A stretch of 64,000 nucleotides of DNA, from contig CAYXLI010000008.1 of NCBI GenBank assembly GCA_964464925.1, forward strand, positions 62,001 through 126,000, read 5' to 3'. The stretch comes from CAYXLI01 sp964464925 (GTDB lineage: Bacteria > Acidobacteriota > Terriglobia > Bryobacterales > Bryobacteraceae). The stretch's first letter is position 1. Each line of letters starts with the position of its first letter. A program made the translations under genes and the position numbers. The notes beneath the pieces were generated by a model that was given only the letters and a program-made list of their open reading frames with translations, ran no database searches and was not told the origin of the DNA. Shown here piece after piece: positions 41,675 through 49,244 of this stretch.

Positions 41675-42853
41675 CTACTTCTTTTTCGAACTCCCTTCCA
41701 ACCCGCTAGTGGAGCCGCTCAGTCCGAGCGTTGTCACCGGGCCCTGCTGCTCCAGAGATTCGACGCGCAGTTGATTGTGTACCTGCCGTACTCCGGATAC
41801 GCTCTCGGCCACATCCTCAGCGAGGCGCTTTGCACGCCGCTCGTCGACTTTGCCTGTCAGGGTAACTTCAGCGTTGTGCACCTGCACGTCGATGTCCGAT
41901 GCGTCGATGTCAGGGTGCTGGGTGAGCCGCTCGTTAATGTCTTCTTTGATGCGATCATCCGAACGTTGCCAGCCGCGAGGTCCGCGTCCAGCATGGCGTC
42001 CCGGCATTGCGCCTTGGCCCATGTAGGAGCCCATGCCGCCGCCATAGTTGCCGTAGCCGCCTGCGTACCCGCCCATTCCCGATCCATAGCTGCTGCCGTA
42101 ATAACCGCCGAGCGATCCTTCGCGTTCCCGCGTGGAGGGGCCGCCGCGTTCGCCGCGTTCATTGTAGTATTGAGAACCGTAACTGCCCGGTCCCTGGCTT
42201 CCTTGCTGGGAGTAGCCGCCATATCCGCCGCCGTATCCGCCTTGGCTGCTGCCGAAGGAGCCCTCGCTGCCGCGGTAGCTCGCGAACCCCGAACTGCCTT
42301 GGCCATAACCGGTGTTACCGTAATTGCCGGAGCCATAACTGCCGCTACTCTGACCGTAACTGCCCGATCCGCCGCCGTAGCTGCTTCCACTGTAACCGCC
42401 GTATCCGCCTTCCCGCGACGGCCCGTAATTCTCCATGCCCCGGCTTGCGTAACTACCTTGGCCCCACATTCCTCCGCCGGAACTCTGGCTTCCGCCCTGA
42501 GTTCCCCATTGGCTCTGGTGTGTTTCACGGCCACGGTAGCTCTGGTTTGACCAATCGCCGCCCCGACCCTCTGATCCTGTCTGATATCCGCCATAGCCGC
42601 TTTGACCGGGGCTGCCTTGGCCATACCGCTCCGTCTGATACCCGCCCTGGTTGTACCTTTCGCCGCGCCCCTGGTACTCCTGGTCTCCACGATATCCCTC
42701 ACTGGAACCGCTTTGCCAGGATTCACGGCCCCTGTCTCCTCCCCAGCCTTCATAGCGGCTTCGATCTTCCCATCGGGTCTCCGGCTCGCGGTCGTTTCCT
42801 CCACGTCCGCGTTCATGCATGCGATCCGATTCGCTCTCATAACGATTCGCCAT
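41675..42853 (-). CDS. Gly/Tyr/Ser-rich BON-domain protein
   Basis: 392 residues from ATG 42853 (MANRYESESDRMHERGRGG) with AGGAGG just upstream; the frame continues 51 codons further but without protein-like features. Residues 30-290 are low complexity, built from YGGGSG, SGSYG, GYGQG and similar units with scattered arginines and no cysteines. A BON domain (about 299-366, DRIKEDINERLTQHPDIDAS ... VTLTGKV) and a short C-terminal tail follow. BON domains bind membranes or carbohydrates and mark stress-adaptive proteins. No signal peptide is seen, so cytoplasmic condensate-like behaviour is conceivable. Confidence 0.85.
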   Translation of the reverse strand: MANRYESESDRMHERGRGGNDREPETRWEDRSRYEGWGGDRGRESWQSGSSEGYRGDQEYQGRGERYNQGGYQTERYGQGSPGQSGYGGYQTGSEGRGGDWSNQSYRGRETHQSQWGTQGGSQSSGGGMWGQGSYASRGMENYGPSREGGYGGYSGSSYGGGSGSYGQSSGSYGSGNYGNTGYGQGSSGFASYRGSEGSFGSSQGGYGGGYGGYSQQGSQGPGSYGSQYYNERGERGGPSTREREGSLGGYYGSSYGSGMGGYAGGYGNYGGGMGSYMGQGAMPGRHAGRGPRGWQRSDDRIKEDINERLTQHPDIDASDIDVQVHNAEVTLTGKVDERRAKRLAEDVAESVSGVRQVHNQLRVESLEQQGPVTTLGLSGSTSGLEGSSKKK

Positions 42854-43058
42854 TAGTAGTTTCCTCCTCGTTCTGCTCTTCTCAGAGTGTTGGCGACTTG
42901 GCCAACTGGCGTTACCGAGTTTTTCGGGGTCGAGCCGCGGAACGCAGTCTCGCCCCACGTCCTCATGGTAGCTCCGGAAAAATAAAATGGATTGAGTTTT
43001 CTTCATTTAACAGTGAGGGTGCCCGGAAAAGCGTCTAATCTTGCGGTCCGTCACAAGA

Positions 43059-44762
43059 ATGCGATACCTCGTCCTTGCAACCGATTACGATGGAACCTTG
43101 GCCCACAACGGCCGGGTCCTAAAAACAACTCTTGACTGTTTAGAAAAACTAAAGGCCAGTGGAAGAAAAATTGTGTTAGTCACCGGTCGTGAGTTACCGG
43201 ATTTGTTCACCGTTTTTCCGGAGCTGGAGATCTTTGATTTGGTGGTCGCCGAAAACGGCGCTCTCCTCTACAACCCTGAATCCAAAGAGCAGCGAGCTTT
43301 GGCAGAGCCGCCGGATGCCACCTTCGTGCAACGGCTACGGGATCGCGACGTTCCGGTCAGCGTGGGCGCCGTGATCGTCGCTACCTGGGAGCCGTTTCGG
43401 GAGCAGGTCGTCGATACGATTCGGGAGGTTGGTCTCGAATTACAGGTCATTTTCAACAAAGGCGCAGTGATGGTGTTACCAACGGGCATCAACAAAGCTA
43501 CAGGATTGCGTGCTGCCCTGGAGACCATCTGTTTGTCCCGGCACAATACGGTCGCAATTGGAGACGCCGAAAACGACCACGCCTTTCTGGCCGATTGCGA
43601 ATGTTCGGCCGCCGTCGCCAATGCTCTCCCTGCCCTCAAAGAACGGGCAGACGTTGTAACTGAACGGGATCATGGTGCTGGTGTAGAGGACTTGGCCGAA
43701 CGTCTCCTTCGGAACGACCTGTCGGACGTTGCCACGCAACTGCATCGTCACGATATTCTGCTGGGTGCTCGCGAAGATGGAACGGAAGTCCGTCTCCATC
43801 CTTACGGCGCCAATGTGCTCATCGCCGGTTCATCGGGCGGCGGGAAGTCCACCCTGACCACGGGCCTGCTCGAACGCCTTCACGACAGCGGCTATCAGTT
43901 CTGCCTCATTGACCCGGAAGGCGATTATCCCCAGCTCGAAACTGCCCTCGTAATCGGGGATCCTGAACGGGAACCTACCGCCACCGAAGTGATCACGCTT
44001 CTTGAGAAGCCCCAGCAGAGCGTTGTCGTCAACCTTCTCGGCGTCCATTTGGAAAAGCGCCCGGACTACTTCCAGCACTTGTTTCCGCGAATTCAGGAGG
44101 TCCGCTTACGCCTCGGCCACCCTCACTGGCTCGTCGTCGACGAGGCTCACCACGTCTGGCCCGTAACGTGGCAGCAGGAGACCGCTCTGGCCGAAGCGGT
44201 CAGCACAATGCTCATTACGCTGGATCCGCTCCACATTTCTGATTCTGCGATTCGCGCAGTCGACACGATCATTGCCGTCGGAGAATATCCTCAGCACACC
44301 ATCAACGCTTTTTGTGAAAGAGCGGGCATCTCTCCTCCCGACCTTGACCCAAGTCCGTTGCCTCACGGTCAGGCTGTGATCTGGTCGCGGAGTTCCGGCG
44401 TTGCCCCCGTTCAGTTTTCCGTAGCGCCGGCCCGCAGCCAGCGTGTACGCCATAGCCGCAAGTATGCGCAAGGCGAACTGGATGAAGGTCGTAGCTTCTA
44501 TTTCCGCGGCCCCGAAGGCAAGCTCAAGTTGCGCGCACGCAATCTCGTGCTCTTCCTCGAAATCATGGAGGGAGTGGACGACAACACCTGGCTGTATCAC
44601 TTACACCGTCACGATTACTCTCACTGGTTCCGAAAAGAAATCAAGAGCGATGACCTGGCCGCTGACGCAGAGCGGATCGAGGCGGATAAGAGCCTTGGGG
44701 CCGGCGAAAGCCGCAGCCTGATCCGGAAAGCCATAGAGGAGCGTTATACGCTGCCGGTTTAG
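43059..44762 (+). CDS. HAD-IIB phosphatase fused to a HerA/DUF87-like ATPase
   Basis: 567 residues from ATG 43059; a TTG 18 bases upstream would add six. Residues 1-225 are a Cof-type HAD phosphatase: LATDYDGTLA (Asp9 and Asp11), LVTGRELP, Lys146 in NKATGL and GDAENDHAFL. From about 230 a P-loop ATPase follows: LIAGSSGGGKST (257-265), LIDPEGDYP and Walker B WLVVDEAHH (361-364). The C-terminal 150 residues (YAQGELDEGRSFYFRGPEGK ... HRHDYSHWFRKEI) are helical and unfamiliar. HAD enzymes hydrolyse sugar phosphates and the ATPase class moves DNA or protein substrates; their fusion has no assigned task. Divergent from the BON gene. Confidence 0.87.
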   Translation: MRYLVLATDYDGTLAHNGRVLKTTLDCLEKLKASGRKIVLVTGRELPDLFTVFPELEIFDLVVAENGALLYNPESKEQRALAEPPDATFVQRLRDRDVPVSVGAVIVATWEPFREQVVDTIREVGLELQVIFNKGAVMVLPTGINKATGLRAALETICLSRHNTVAIGDAENDHAFLADCECSAAVANALPALKERADVVTERDHGAGVEDLAERLLRNDLSDVATQLHRHDILLGAREDGTEVRLHPYGANVLIAGSSGGGKSTLTTGLLERLHDSGYQFCLIDPEGDYPQLETALVIGDPEREPTATEVITLLEKPQQSVVVNLLGVHLEKRPDYFQHLFPRIQEVRLRLGHPHWLVVDEAHHVWPVTWQQETALAEAVSTMLITLDPLHISDSAIRAVDTIIAVGEYPQHTINAFCERAGISPPDLDPSPLPHGQAVIWSRSSGVAPVQFSVAPARSQRVRHSRKYAQGELDEGRSFYFRGPEGKLKLRARNLVLFLEIMEGVDDNTWLYHLHRHDYSHWFRKEIKSDDLAADAERIEADKSLGAGESRSLIRKAIEERYTLPV

Positions 44763-44848
44763 CCGGTACTTGCGGCGGAGCGGCAGGGCAGACAGGCGAC
44801 GGAACAGGTACGGTTACAATAACGTATTCATTAGTTGGAGGTGGCAAC

Positions 44849-45328
44849 ATGCCCTACTGTACAAATTGCGGAAACCCGGTCGGCGCCGCTGAGAACTTCT
44901 GCGGCAAATGCGGGCAGAAGCAAGGCGCAGTGGGGCAATCGACCCCTCCGCGGCCAACTCGCGATTTTCTCTCCGGCATCAATGCGCGGACTGCGTCGAT
45001 GTTGTGCTATATCCCGGTAATCGGCTGGATCCCGTCGGTAGTTGTGCTCGCTGCCCCGCGTTTTCAACATGATAGGCGCGTTCGCTTCCACGCGTTCCAG
45101 GGCCTGTACCTGTTTGTCGTTTGGCTGATCGTAGATTGGGTGGTCGATCCGTTCCTAAGTTTTACCCCCGGCTCAGGCTTCCACGAGATTCGGGTCGTGA
45201 AGGCCCTCCTAAAAGCGGCGGTTTTCGTAGCCTGGATCTTCATGCTCATAAAAACCAGTCAGGAGGAGTTGTACCACCTGCCAATCGTAGGTGAACTGGC
45301 TGACCGATCAGTCAGCGAGCAGCGGTAG
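44849..45328 (+). CDS. Zinc-ribbon membrane protein (DUF4870-like)
   Basis: 159 residues. An N-terminal zinc ribbon (MPYCTNCGNPV...NFCGKCGQKQG) with two CxxC pairs is followed by two or three membrane segments (SMLCYIPVIGWIPSVVVL; FQGLYLFVVWLIVDWVVD; AAVFVAWIFMLIK) in the pattern of DUF4870 proteins. GGAGG precedes the ATG. It looks like a small sensor or scaffold in the cytoplasmic membrane with the ribbon in the cytoplasm. Function unknown. Confidence 0.75.
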   Translation: MPYCTNCGNPVGAAENFCGKCGQKQGAVGQSTPPRPTRDFLSGINARTASMLCYIPVIGWIPSVVVLAAPRFQHDRRVRFHAFQGLYLFVVWLIVDWVVDPFLSFTPGSGFHEIRVVKALLKAAVFVAWIFMLIKTSQEELYHLPIVGELADRSVSEQR

Positions 45329-45394
45329 AGCTACGTACGATAACAGTAGGACAGCAACGCACAACCTTCGGACACTACCTACCAGCCTCTGTAG

Positions 45395-45420
45395 TATAAT
45401 TATTCACGGGAGTGAATAAT
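45395..45420 (+). promoter_or_regulatory. Inverted repeat over the argCBA promoter
   Basis: ATTATTCAC (45399-45407) and GTGAATAAT (45412-45420) form a perfect 9-base inverted repeat with a 4-base spacer. It overlaps a TATAAT -10 box (45395-45400), 10 bases before the argC ATG. The half-site TGAAT resembles ArgR boxes, but the two halves face the opposite way from a canonical box. Confidence 0.55.
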
Positions 45421-45430
45421 CTTTCATAAG

Positions 45431-46438
45431 ATGGCCCTGTTTGCCGGTATTGTTGGGTTCCGCGGCTACTCGGGCGCGGAACTGGTCCGCATCCTTGAGA
45501 AACATTCTGACGTACGTCCGGTGCTCCTGGAGCATCGCAGTGATTCTGAAGACGCCGCCGTGCTTCGCAATCATCACGGCCCGAAGCGGATCCCCTGTAC
45601 TCCGGAAGCCGTGAATGCCGAGGGCTTGGCCGTGGTGTTCCTTGCTACTCCGCCGGAGGTCTCGCTCGACCTCACTCCATCCCTGCTGGAAGCCGGGACC
45701 AAAGTCATCGACCTGAGTGGCGCATTCCGTCTCCGGACTGCCGACAATTACAAGAAGTGGTACAAAGCGGAACACTCCCAGCCTGAGTTACTCGCCGAGG
45801 CTGCATACGGACTTCCCGAGTTCTATCGCGACTCCGTCCGGAAGGCCCGACTTGTCTCAAATCCCGGGTGCTACCCGACTGCCGCAAATCTCGCCCTGCG
45901 GCCTCTCGTCGCAGCCGGTGTCATCGATCGTCAGGCCGGTGTGGTGTGCGATGCGAAATCCGGCGTCAGCGGAGCCGGCCGTAAGCCGAGCATGAAGACC
46001 AGCTTCTGCGAGGTCACGGAAAACTTCTCTGCGTATTCCATCCTCGACCACCGCCATGTCCCGGAGGTCCTGCAGAACTCCAATCTGCAGGCGGCCGAAT
46101 TCACGTTTACGGCCCAACTCCTGCCGCTCGACCGTGGCATTCTCGAAACGCTCTACTTCCGGACCTCTGGAAAGACCACGTCCGACGACCTTATCGGCAT
46201 TTACGAGAAAGCGTATGCGGATGAGCCGTTTGTGCGCCTTTATAACCCTGGGCATGTTCCGGATCTGAACGCGGTACAGCGCACCAATTTTTGCGACATC
46301 GGCCTGAAAATCGATGAGGCTACTGGCCGTGCGGTTGTCGTCAGCGCGATTGACAACCTCGTCAAGGGTGCAGCAGGCCAGGCTGTTCAGAATATGAACC
46401 TGCTCCTCGGCTTCCCGGAAGAGGCAGGTCTTCTGTGA
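45431..46438 (+). CDS. argC: N-acetyl-gamma-glutamyl-phosphate reductase
   Basis: 335 residues. Third step of arginine synthesis: reduces N-acetyl-glutamyl phosphate with NADPH. The N-terminus GIVGFRGYSGAELVR is the nucleotide-binding loop and the active cysteine is Cys147 in VSNPGCYPT; GVSGAGRKP and the C-terminal VSAIDNLVKGAAGQAVQNMN are family signatures. The gene overlaps argB by 4 bases (GTGA), so the arg genes are cotranslated. Confidence 0.95.
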   Translation: MALFAGIVGFRGYSGAELVRILEKHSDVRPVLLEHRSDSEDAAVLRNHHGPKRIPCTPEAVNAEGLAVVFLATPPEVSLDLTPSLLEAGTKVIDLSGAFRLRTADNYKKWYKAEHSQPELLAEAAYGLPEFYRDSVRKARLVSNPGCYPTAANLALRPLVAAGVIDRQAGVVCDAKSGVSGAGRKPSMKTSFCEVTENFSAYSILDHRHVPEVLQNSNLQAAEFTFTAQLLPLDRGILETLYFRTSGKTTSDDLIGIYEKAYADEPFVRLYNPGHVPDLNAVQRTNFCDIGLKIDEATGRAVVVSAIDNLVKGAAGQAVQNMNLLLGFPEEAGLL

Positions 46439-47211
46439 GAGTCCTCGTCAAGCTGGGCGGCACTCTTCTCGACACCGACGAGTCTCGGAACCGGCTGGCT
46501 CGCGAGATCGCGGAGATGCAAGGCGCTGATCTTGAGGTCGTCGTAGTCCATGGCGGCGGCAAGCAGATGACCCGCTTCCTCTCGGAGCGCGGCATTGAGA
46601 GCAAATTCGTGAACGGACTTCGCGTCTCGAGTCCGGAAGTCATCGATGCCGTCCTGAAGGTCCTGGCGGGATCGGTGAATCATCAGCTCGTGGCATCTTT
46701 GGTGCAGGCCGGCTGCAGTCCAGTGGGCCTCAGTGGAATTGATTCCGCGTTGACGGAAGCCGAGCGCCTTTCCAATGAATTGGGCGCCGTCGGCAAGCCG
46801 GTGCGCACGAATCCAAAATTATTGCGCTTGTTGACTGCCAACTCCTACATCCCCGTCGTGGCCTGTGTCGCAGGAGACAGACAAGGCAACATCTACAACG
46901 TAAACGCCGATCAAATGGCCGTCGCGTGTGCGGCGGGTTTCGAAGCCGACCGGCTGATCTTTCTAACGGATGTGGATGGAGTGCGGGGAGGCGACGGGCA
47001 GATCCTGCGCTCTCTCACGCCGGCGGACTGCGAAAAGCTGATTGCTGATGGTATAGCGACGGGCGGAATGCAGGCAAAACTGAATGCTGCAACGGATGCC
47101 CTCCATAGCGGCATCCAACAGGTAGTGATTGCGCCCGGCGCTGAACCGGCTGCGCTCGCAAAGATAGCGAACGGGGAGCAGTTGGGGACACGATTGGTGC
47201 AAAATGCGTAA
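46435..47211 (+). CDS. argB: Acetylglutamate kinase
   Basis: 258 residues from GTG 46435. Phosphorylates N-acetylglutamate. Motifs: VLVKLGGTLLD, VVVHGGGKQM, GLRVSSPEVIDAV, AVACAAGFEADRLIFLTDVDGV and the C-terminal AGGMQAKL-like GGMQAKLNAATDAL. Length (about 258) and lack of an N-terminal extension suggest the E. coli-type, arginine-insensitive form. Overlaps argA by 8 bases and argC by 4. Confidence 0.95.
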   Translation: MRVLVKLGGTLLDTDESRNRLAREIAEMQGADLEVVVVHGGGKQMTRFLSERGIESKFVNGLRVSSPEVIDAVLKVLAGSVNHQLVASLVQAGCSPVGLSGIDSALTEAERLSNELGAVGKPVRTNPKLLRLLTANSYIPVVACVAGDRQGNIYNVNADQMAVACAAGFEADRLIFLTDVDGVRGGDGQILRSLTPADCEKLIADGIATGGMQAKLNAATDALHSGIQQVVIAPGAEPAALAKIANGEQLGTRLVQNA

Positions 47212-47773
47212 TGTTTTGAGTCTGGAACCTCCGGTGTTGGAAACGGCGGAGGCCGCGATCATTCGTAAGGCCGGGATGCACGACATCCGTCCGCTGCTTG
47301 GCCTGATCAACGGCTATGCGGAACAGGGCATCATGCTGCCGCGCACCGAGTTTGAGATGTCCGAAAATATCCGCGATTTCACCGTGCTCTTCCTTGACGG
47401 GAAACTGGCCGGATGTGGCGCGCTGCACTTCTACAGCCCGACGGTTGCGGAAGTTCGCTCGCTCGCGGTCGATCCGAATGTAAAACAACGCGGTGTGGGC
47501 CGCATGCTGGTAGAGTCACTCGAACGCGAAGCGCGCGAATTCCAGTTGCACTCGATCTTCGCCTTCACTTACGTGGACCGCTTCTTCGGCAAGCTTGGCT
47601 TTGTGGAAGTGGAGCGCGGCGAACTTCCGCTGAAAGCGTGGAAAGACTGTCTGCGCTGCGCGAAGTTTCAATGCTGCGACGAGATCGCGATGGTCAAGTA
47701 TTTGGTTGCCAACCCGGATCGCCAAACTGCGAAACATGTCGAGATTCCCGTTTTCCCGATATTAAAACGTTAG
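47204..47773 (+). CDS. argA: Short N-acetyltransferase (GNAT), ArgA-like
   Basis: 189 residues. GNAT fold with VRSLAVDPNVKQRGVGRMLV as the acetyl-CoA loop and FTYVDRFFGKLGF, the hallmark of stand-alone ArgA-type N-acetylglutamate synthases that lack the kinase-like domain. CRCAKFQCCDEIAMVKYL near the end is also usual for these. It would supply acetylglutamate to the preceding enzymes. Order argC-argB-argA with overlaps supports this reading. Confidence 0.88.
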   Translation: MRNVLSLEPPVLETAEAAIIRKAGMHDIRPLLGLINGYAEQGIMLPRTEFEMSENIRDFTVLFLDGKLAGCGALHFYSPTVAEVRSLAVDPNVKQRGVGRMLVESLEREAREFQLHSIFAFTYVDRFFGKLGFVEVERGELPLKAWKDCLRCAKFQCCDEIAMVKYLVANPDRQTAKHVEIPVFPILKR

Positions 47774-48151
47774 CCCGCACTCACTAGTAAATTCTCTCGT
47801 GCTTCGAGTCTGATTTGCACTCGAATTGCATCCTTCTTTGCTTCTGGCAAGAGCCCAACGGATGCAAACACACTCAACAAACACCGTAAGCCCCTACTTT
47901 CCAGCAGCTTCAGGCCTCAGCGTCCCTCTCGGACTTCGCCAGTATGCGGTGGGCTGCGTGAAAGCACGCATCGCCGCAAATGTACCTGTGAGTGATATCG
48001 CAAGTGGGCGGTCTTCGCTCGCCCGCATTCGCGCTTCGATCAACAAGACGGCCAGGCTCTCAATCAGCGTTGAGAGAAACTCGCCTTCAATTCCACTAAT
48101 CAGTGTCGAGACGAATCAAGACACCGGTGAACCCGCTGAGGAGAGCCAACG
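47774..48151 (+). other. Gene-free stretch with three hairpins, possible structured leader
   Basis: 378 bases with no credible gene; a 109-codon TTG frame (47826-48155) lacks a ribosome-binding site and protein-like composition. Three perfect or near-perfect hairpins follow each other: TGCGTG/CACGCA with an AAAG loop (47955-47970), GTGGGCG/CGCCCGC with a 9-base loop and one G-T pair (48004-48026) and CTCTCAA/TTGAGAG with a 6-base loop (48057-48076). GAGGAG then precedes the ATG at 48152. This is compatible with a long regulatory leader for the molybdopterin-binding gene, or a small RNA. Confidence 0.45.
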
Positions 48152-49123
48152 ATGAAAGCACAAACAGTTTCGATTAAGGAATCTACCGGTAGAATCCTCT
48201 GTTGCACGATATTTCGTTCTGGAGGAAAAAAATTGCTGGCCAAAGGACATCTCCTGAACGAAGAAGATGTCCGCTTGCTCGAAACGGAGGGCCTGGAAAA
48301 AGTCTGGGTTACTGAGCTCGAGGAAGGCGAGATTGGGGAAGATGAAGCGGTCACCATTGTCGGCCAGGAGATGGGCTGCGGTTGTCTGGAAATCCGTCTC
48401 GCCGCAGGTGGCCGTACCAATCTGGTCGCCACGGAAGACTGCTGCGTCCTCGTTGATGATGAATTGCTGAAGCAGATCAACTGCACGGCTAGCATCGCCA
48501 TCGCGACTATGCCGAACCTCAGCTTCGCCAGAGCCGGGCAGCGCATCGCCACCGTCAAGAGTGCACCCTTCGCCATAGCGCAATCGCAATTGGAGACCGT
48601 CGTTTCCATTCTGCGCGAGCGCGGGCCCATCCTGCAGGCACGCCCAGTCCGTCAGCCTAGCATCGCCGTACTCTATGCAGATCCTACAAACGGCGACCGC
48701 GCACGCCAACTCTTTGACAACATCATGCGCCAGCGATTGGAAAAGTTCGGCGTCATGGCGCACTATGCATTGTCTGCAGTCGAGGACGAAGACTCCATTG
48801 TGAAAGGCCTCACGTATCTGCTGAAGATGCGGCCTACTGGAATCCTCATTGCTTCGACCACCGCTCCCGCCGGTCCGGAGGATGTAATCGGCCGCGCGCT
48901 GGCCCACATGGGCTGCCATTTGGAACGCTTCCTTGCTCCCGTCGAACCTGGAAATCTCCTCATGCTGAACTACAAGGAAGAGATTCCGATTGTCTCGGCG
49001 CCGGGGTGCTTCCGCTCCGCTAAACCAAATGTGGTAGATTTGATTCTTCCAGCGGTTCTTGCCAGATATAGGATTTCAGGTTGGGAGATTGCCTGCCTCG
49101 GTCACGGTGGCCTCCTGATCTAA
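48152..49123 (+). CDS. Molybdopterin-binding (MoCF) domain protein
   Basis: 323 residues. The C-terminal half is a MoCF-type molybdopterin-binding fold (SIAVLYADPTNGD, LLKMRPTGILIASTTAPAGPEDVIGRAL, GNLLMLNYKEEIPIVSAPGCFRSAKPNVVDLIL), as in MoeA/MogA and related proteins. The N-terminal half (residues 1-130) with VRLLETEGLEKVWV and CCVLVDDELLKQIN is unfamiliar. It may be involved in molybdenum-cofactor maturation or transfer, but full MoeA domains are not present. Preceded by the structured 378-base stretch. Confidence 0.78.
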   Translation: MKAQTVSIKESTGRILCCTIFRSGGKKLLAKGHLLNEEDVRLLETEGLEKVWVTELEEGEIGEDEAVTIVGQEMGCGCLEIRLAAGGRTNLVATEDCCVLVDDELLKQINCTASIAIATMPNLSFARAGQRIATVKSAPFAIAQSQLETVVSILRERGPILQARPVRQPSIAVLYADPTNGDRARQLFDNIMRQRLEKFGVMAHYALSAVEDEDSIVKGLTYLLKMRPTGILIASTTAPAGPEDVIGRALAHMGCHLERFLAPVEPGNLLMLNYKEEIPIVSAPGCFRSAKPNVVDLILPAVLARYRISGWEIACLGHGGLLI

Positions 49124-49185
49124 GTGGATTGATCTCCTCCACTACCACACGTCGCACCTCCGAGCGGCATGTGGGTGCTACTTAG

Positions 49186-49219
49186 GCCGGGCGCCTGACC
49201 AGCGTCCGGCTCTTTTTGT
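49186..49219 (+). terminator. Rho-independent terminator after the molybdopterin-binding gene
   Basis: GCCGGGCGC (49186-49194) and GCGTCCGGC (49202-49210) pair with one G-T wobble around a 7-base loop, followed by TCTTTTTGT (49211-49219). A weaker CCACA...TGTGG hairpin lies just before it. Confidence 0.85.
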
Positions 49220-49244
49220 GCCTCTTGTATGCTGAGAACTGGAC

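Noticed and set aside
41585..42550. 321-codon rightward frame over the BON-domain gene
   Set aside because: Alanine/valine/threonine-rich shadow of the low-complexity Gly/Tyr/Ser gene on the other strand; no ribosome-binding site.
42007..43038. 343-codon rightward frame over the BON gene and its promoter
   Set aside because: Arg/Cys-rich complement of the repetitive sequence, with no domain or conserved motif.
44815..44820. TACAAT as a -10 box before the zinc-ribbon gene
   Set aside because: No acceptable -35 box at the right distance, so I do not call a promoter.
47826..48155. 109-codon frame in the gene-free stretch before the molybdopterin-binding gene
   Set aside because: TTG start without ribosome-binding site, composition unlike neighbouring proteins, no recognisable motif, and it runs over three hairpins.
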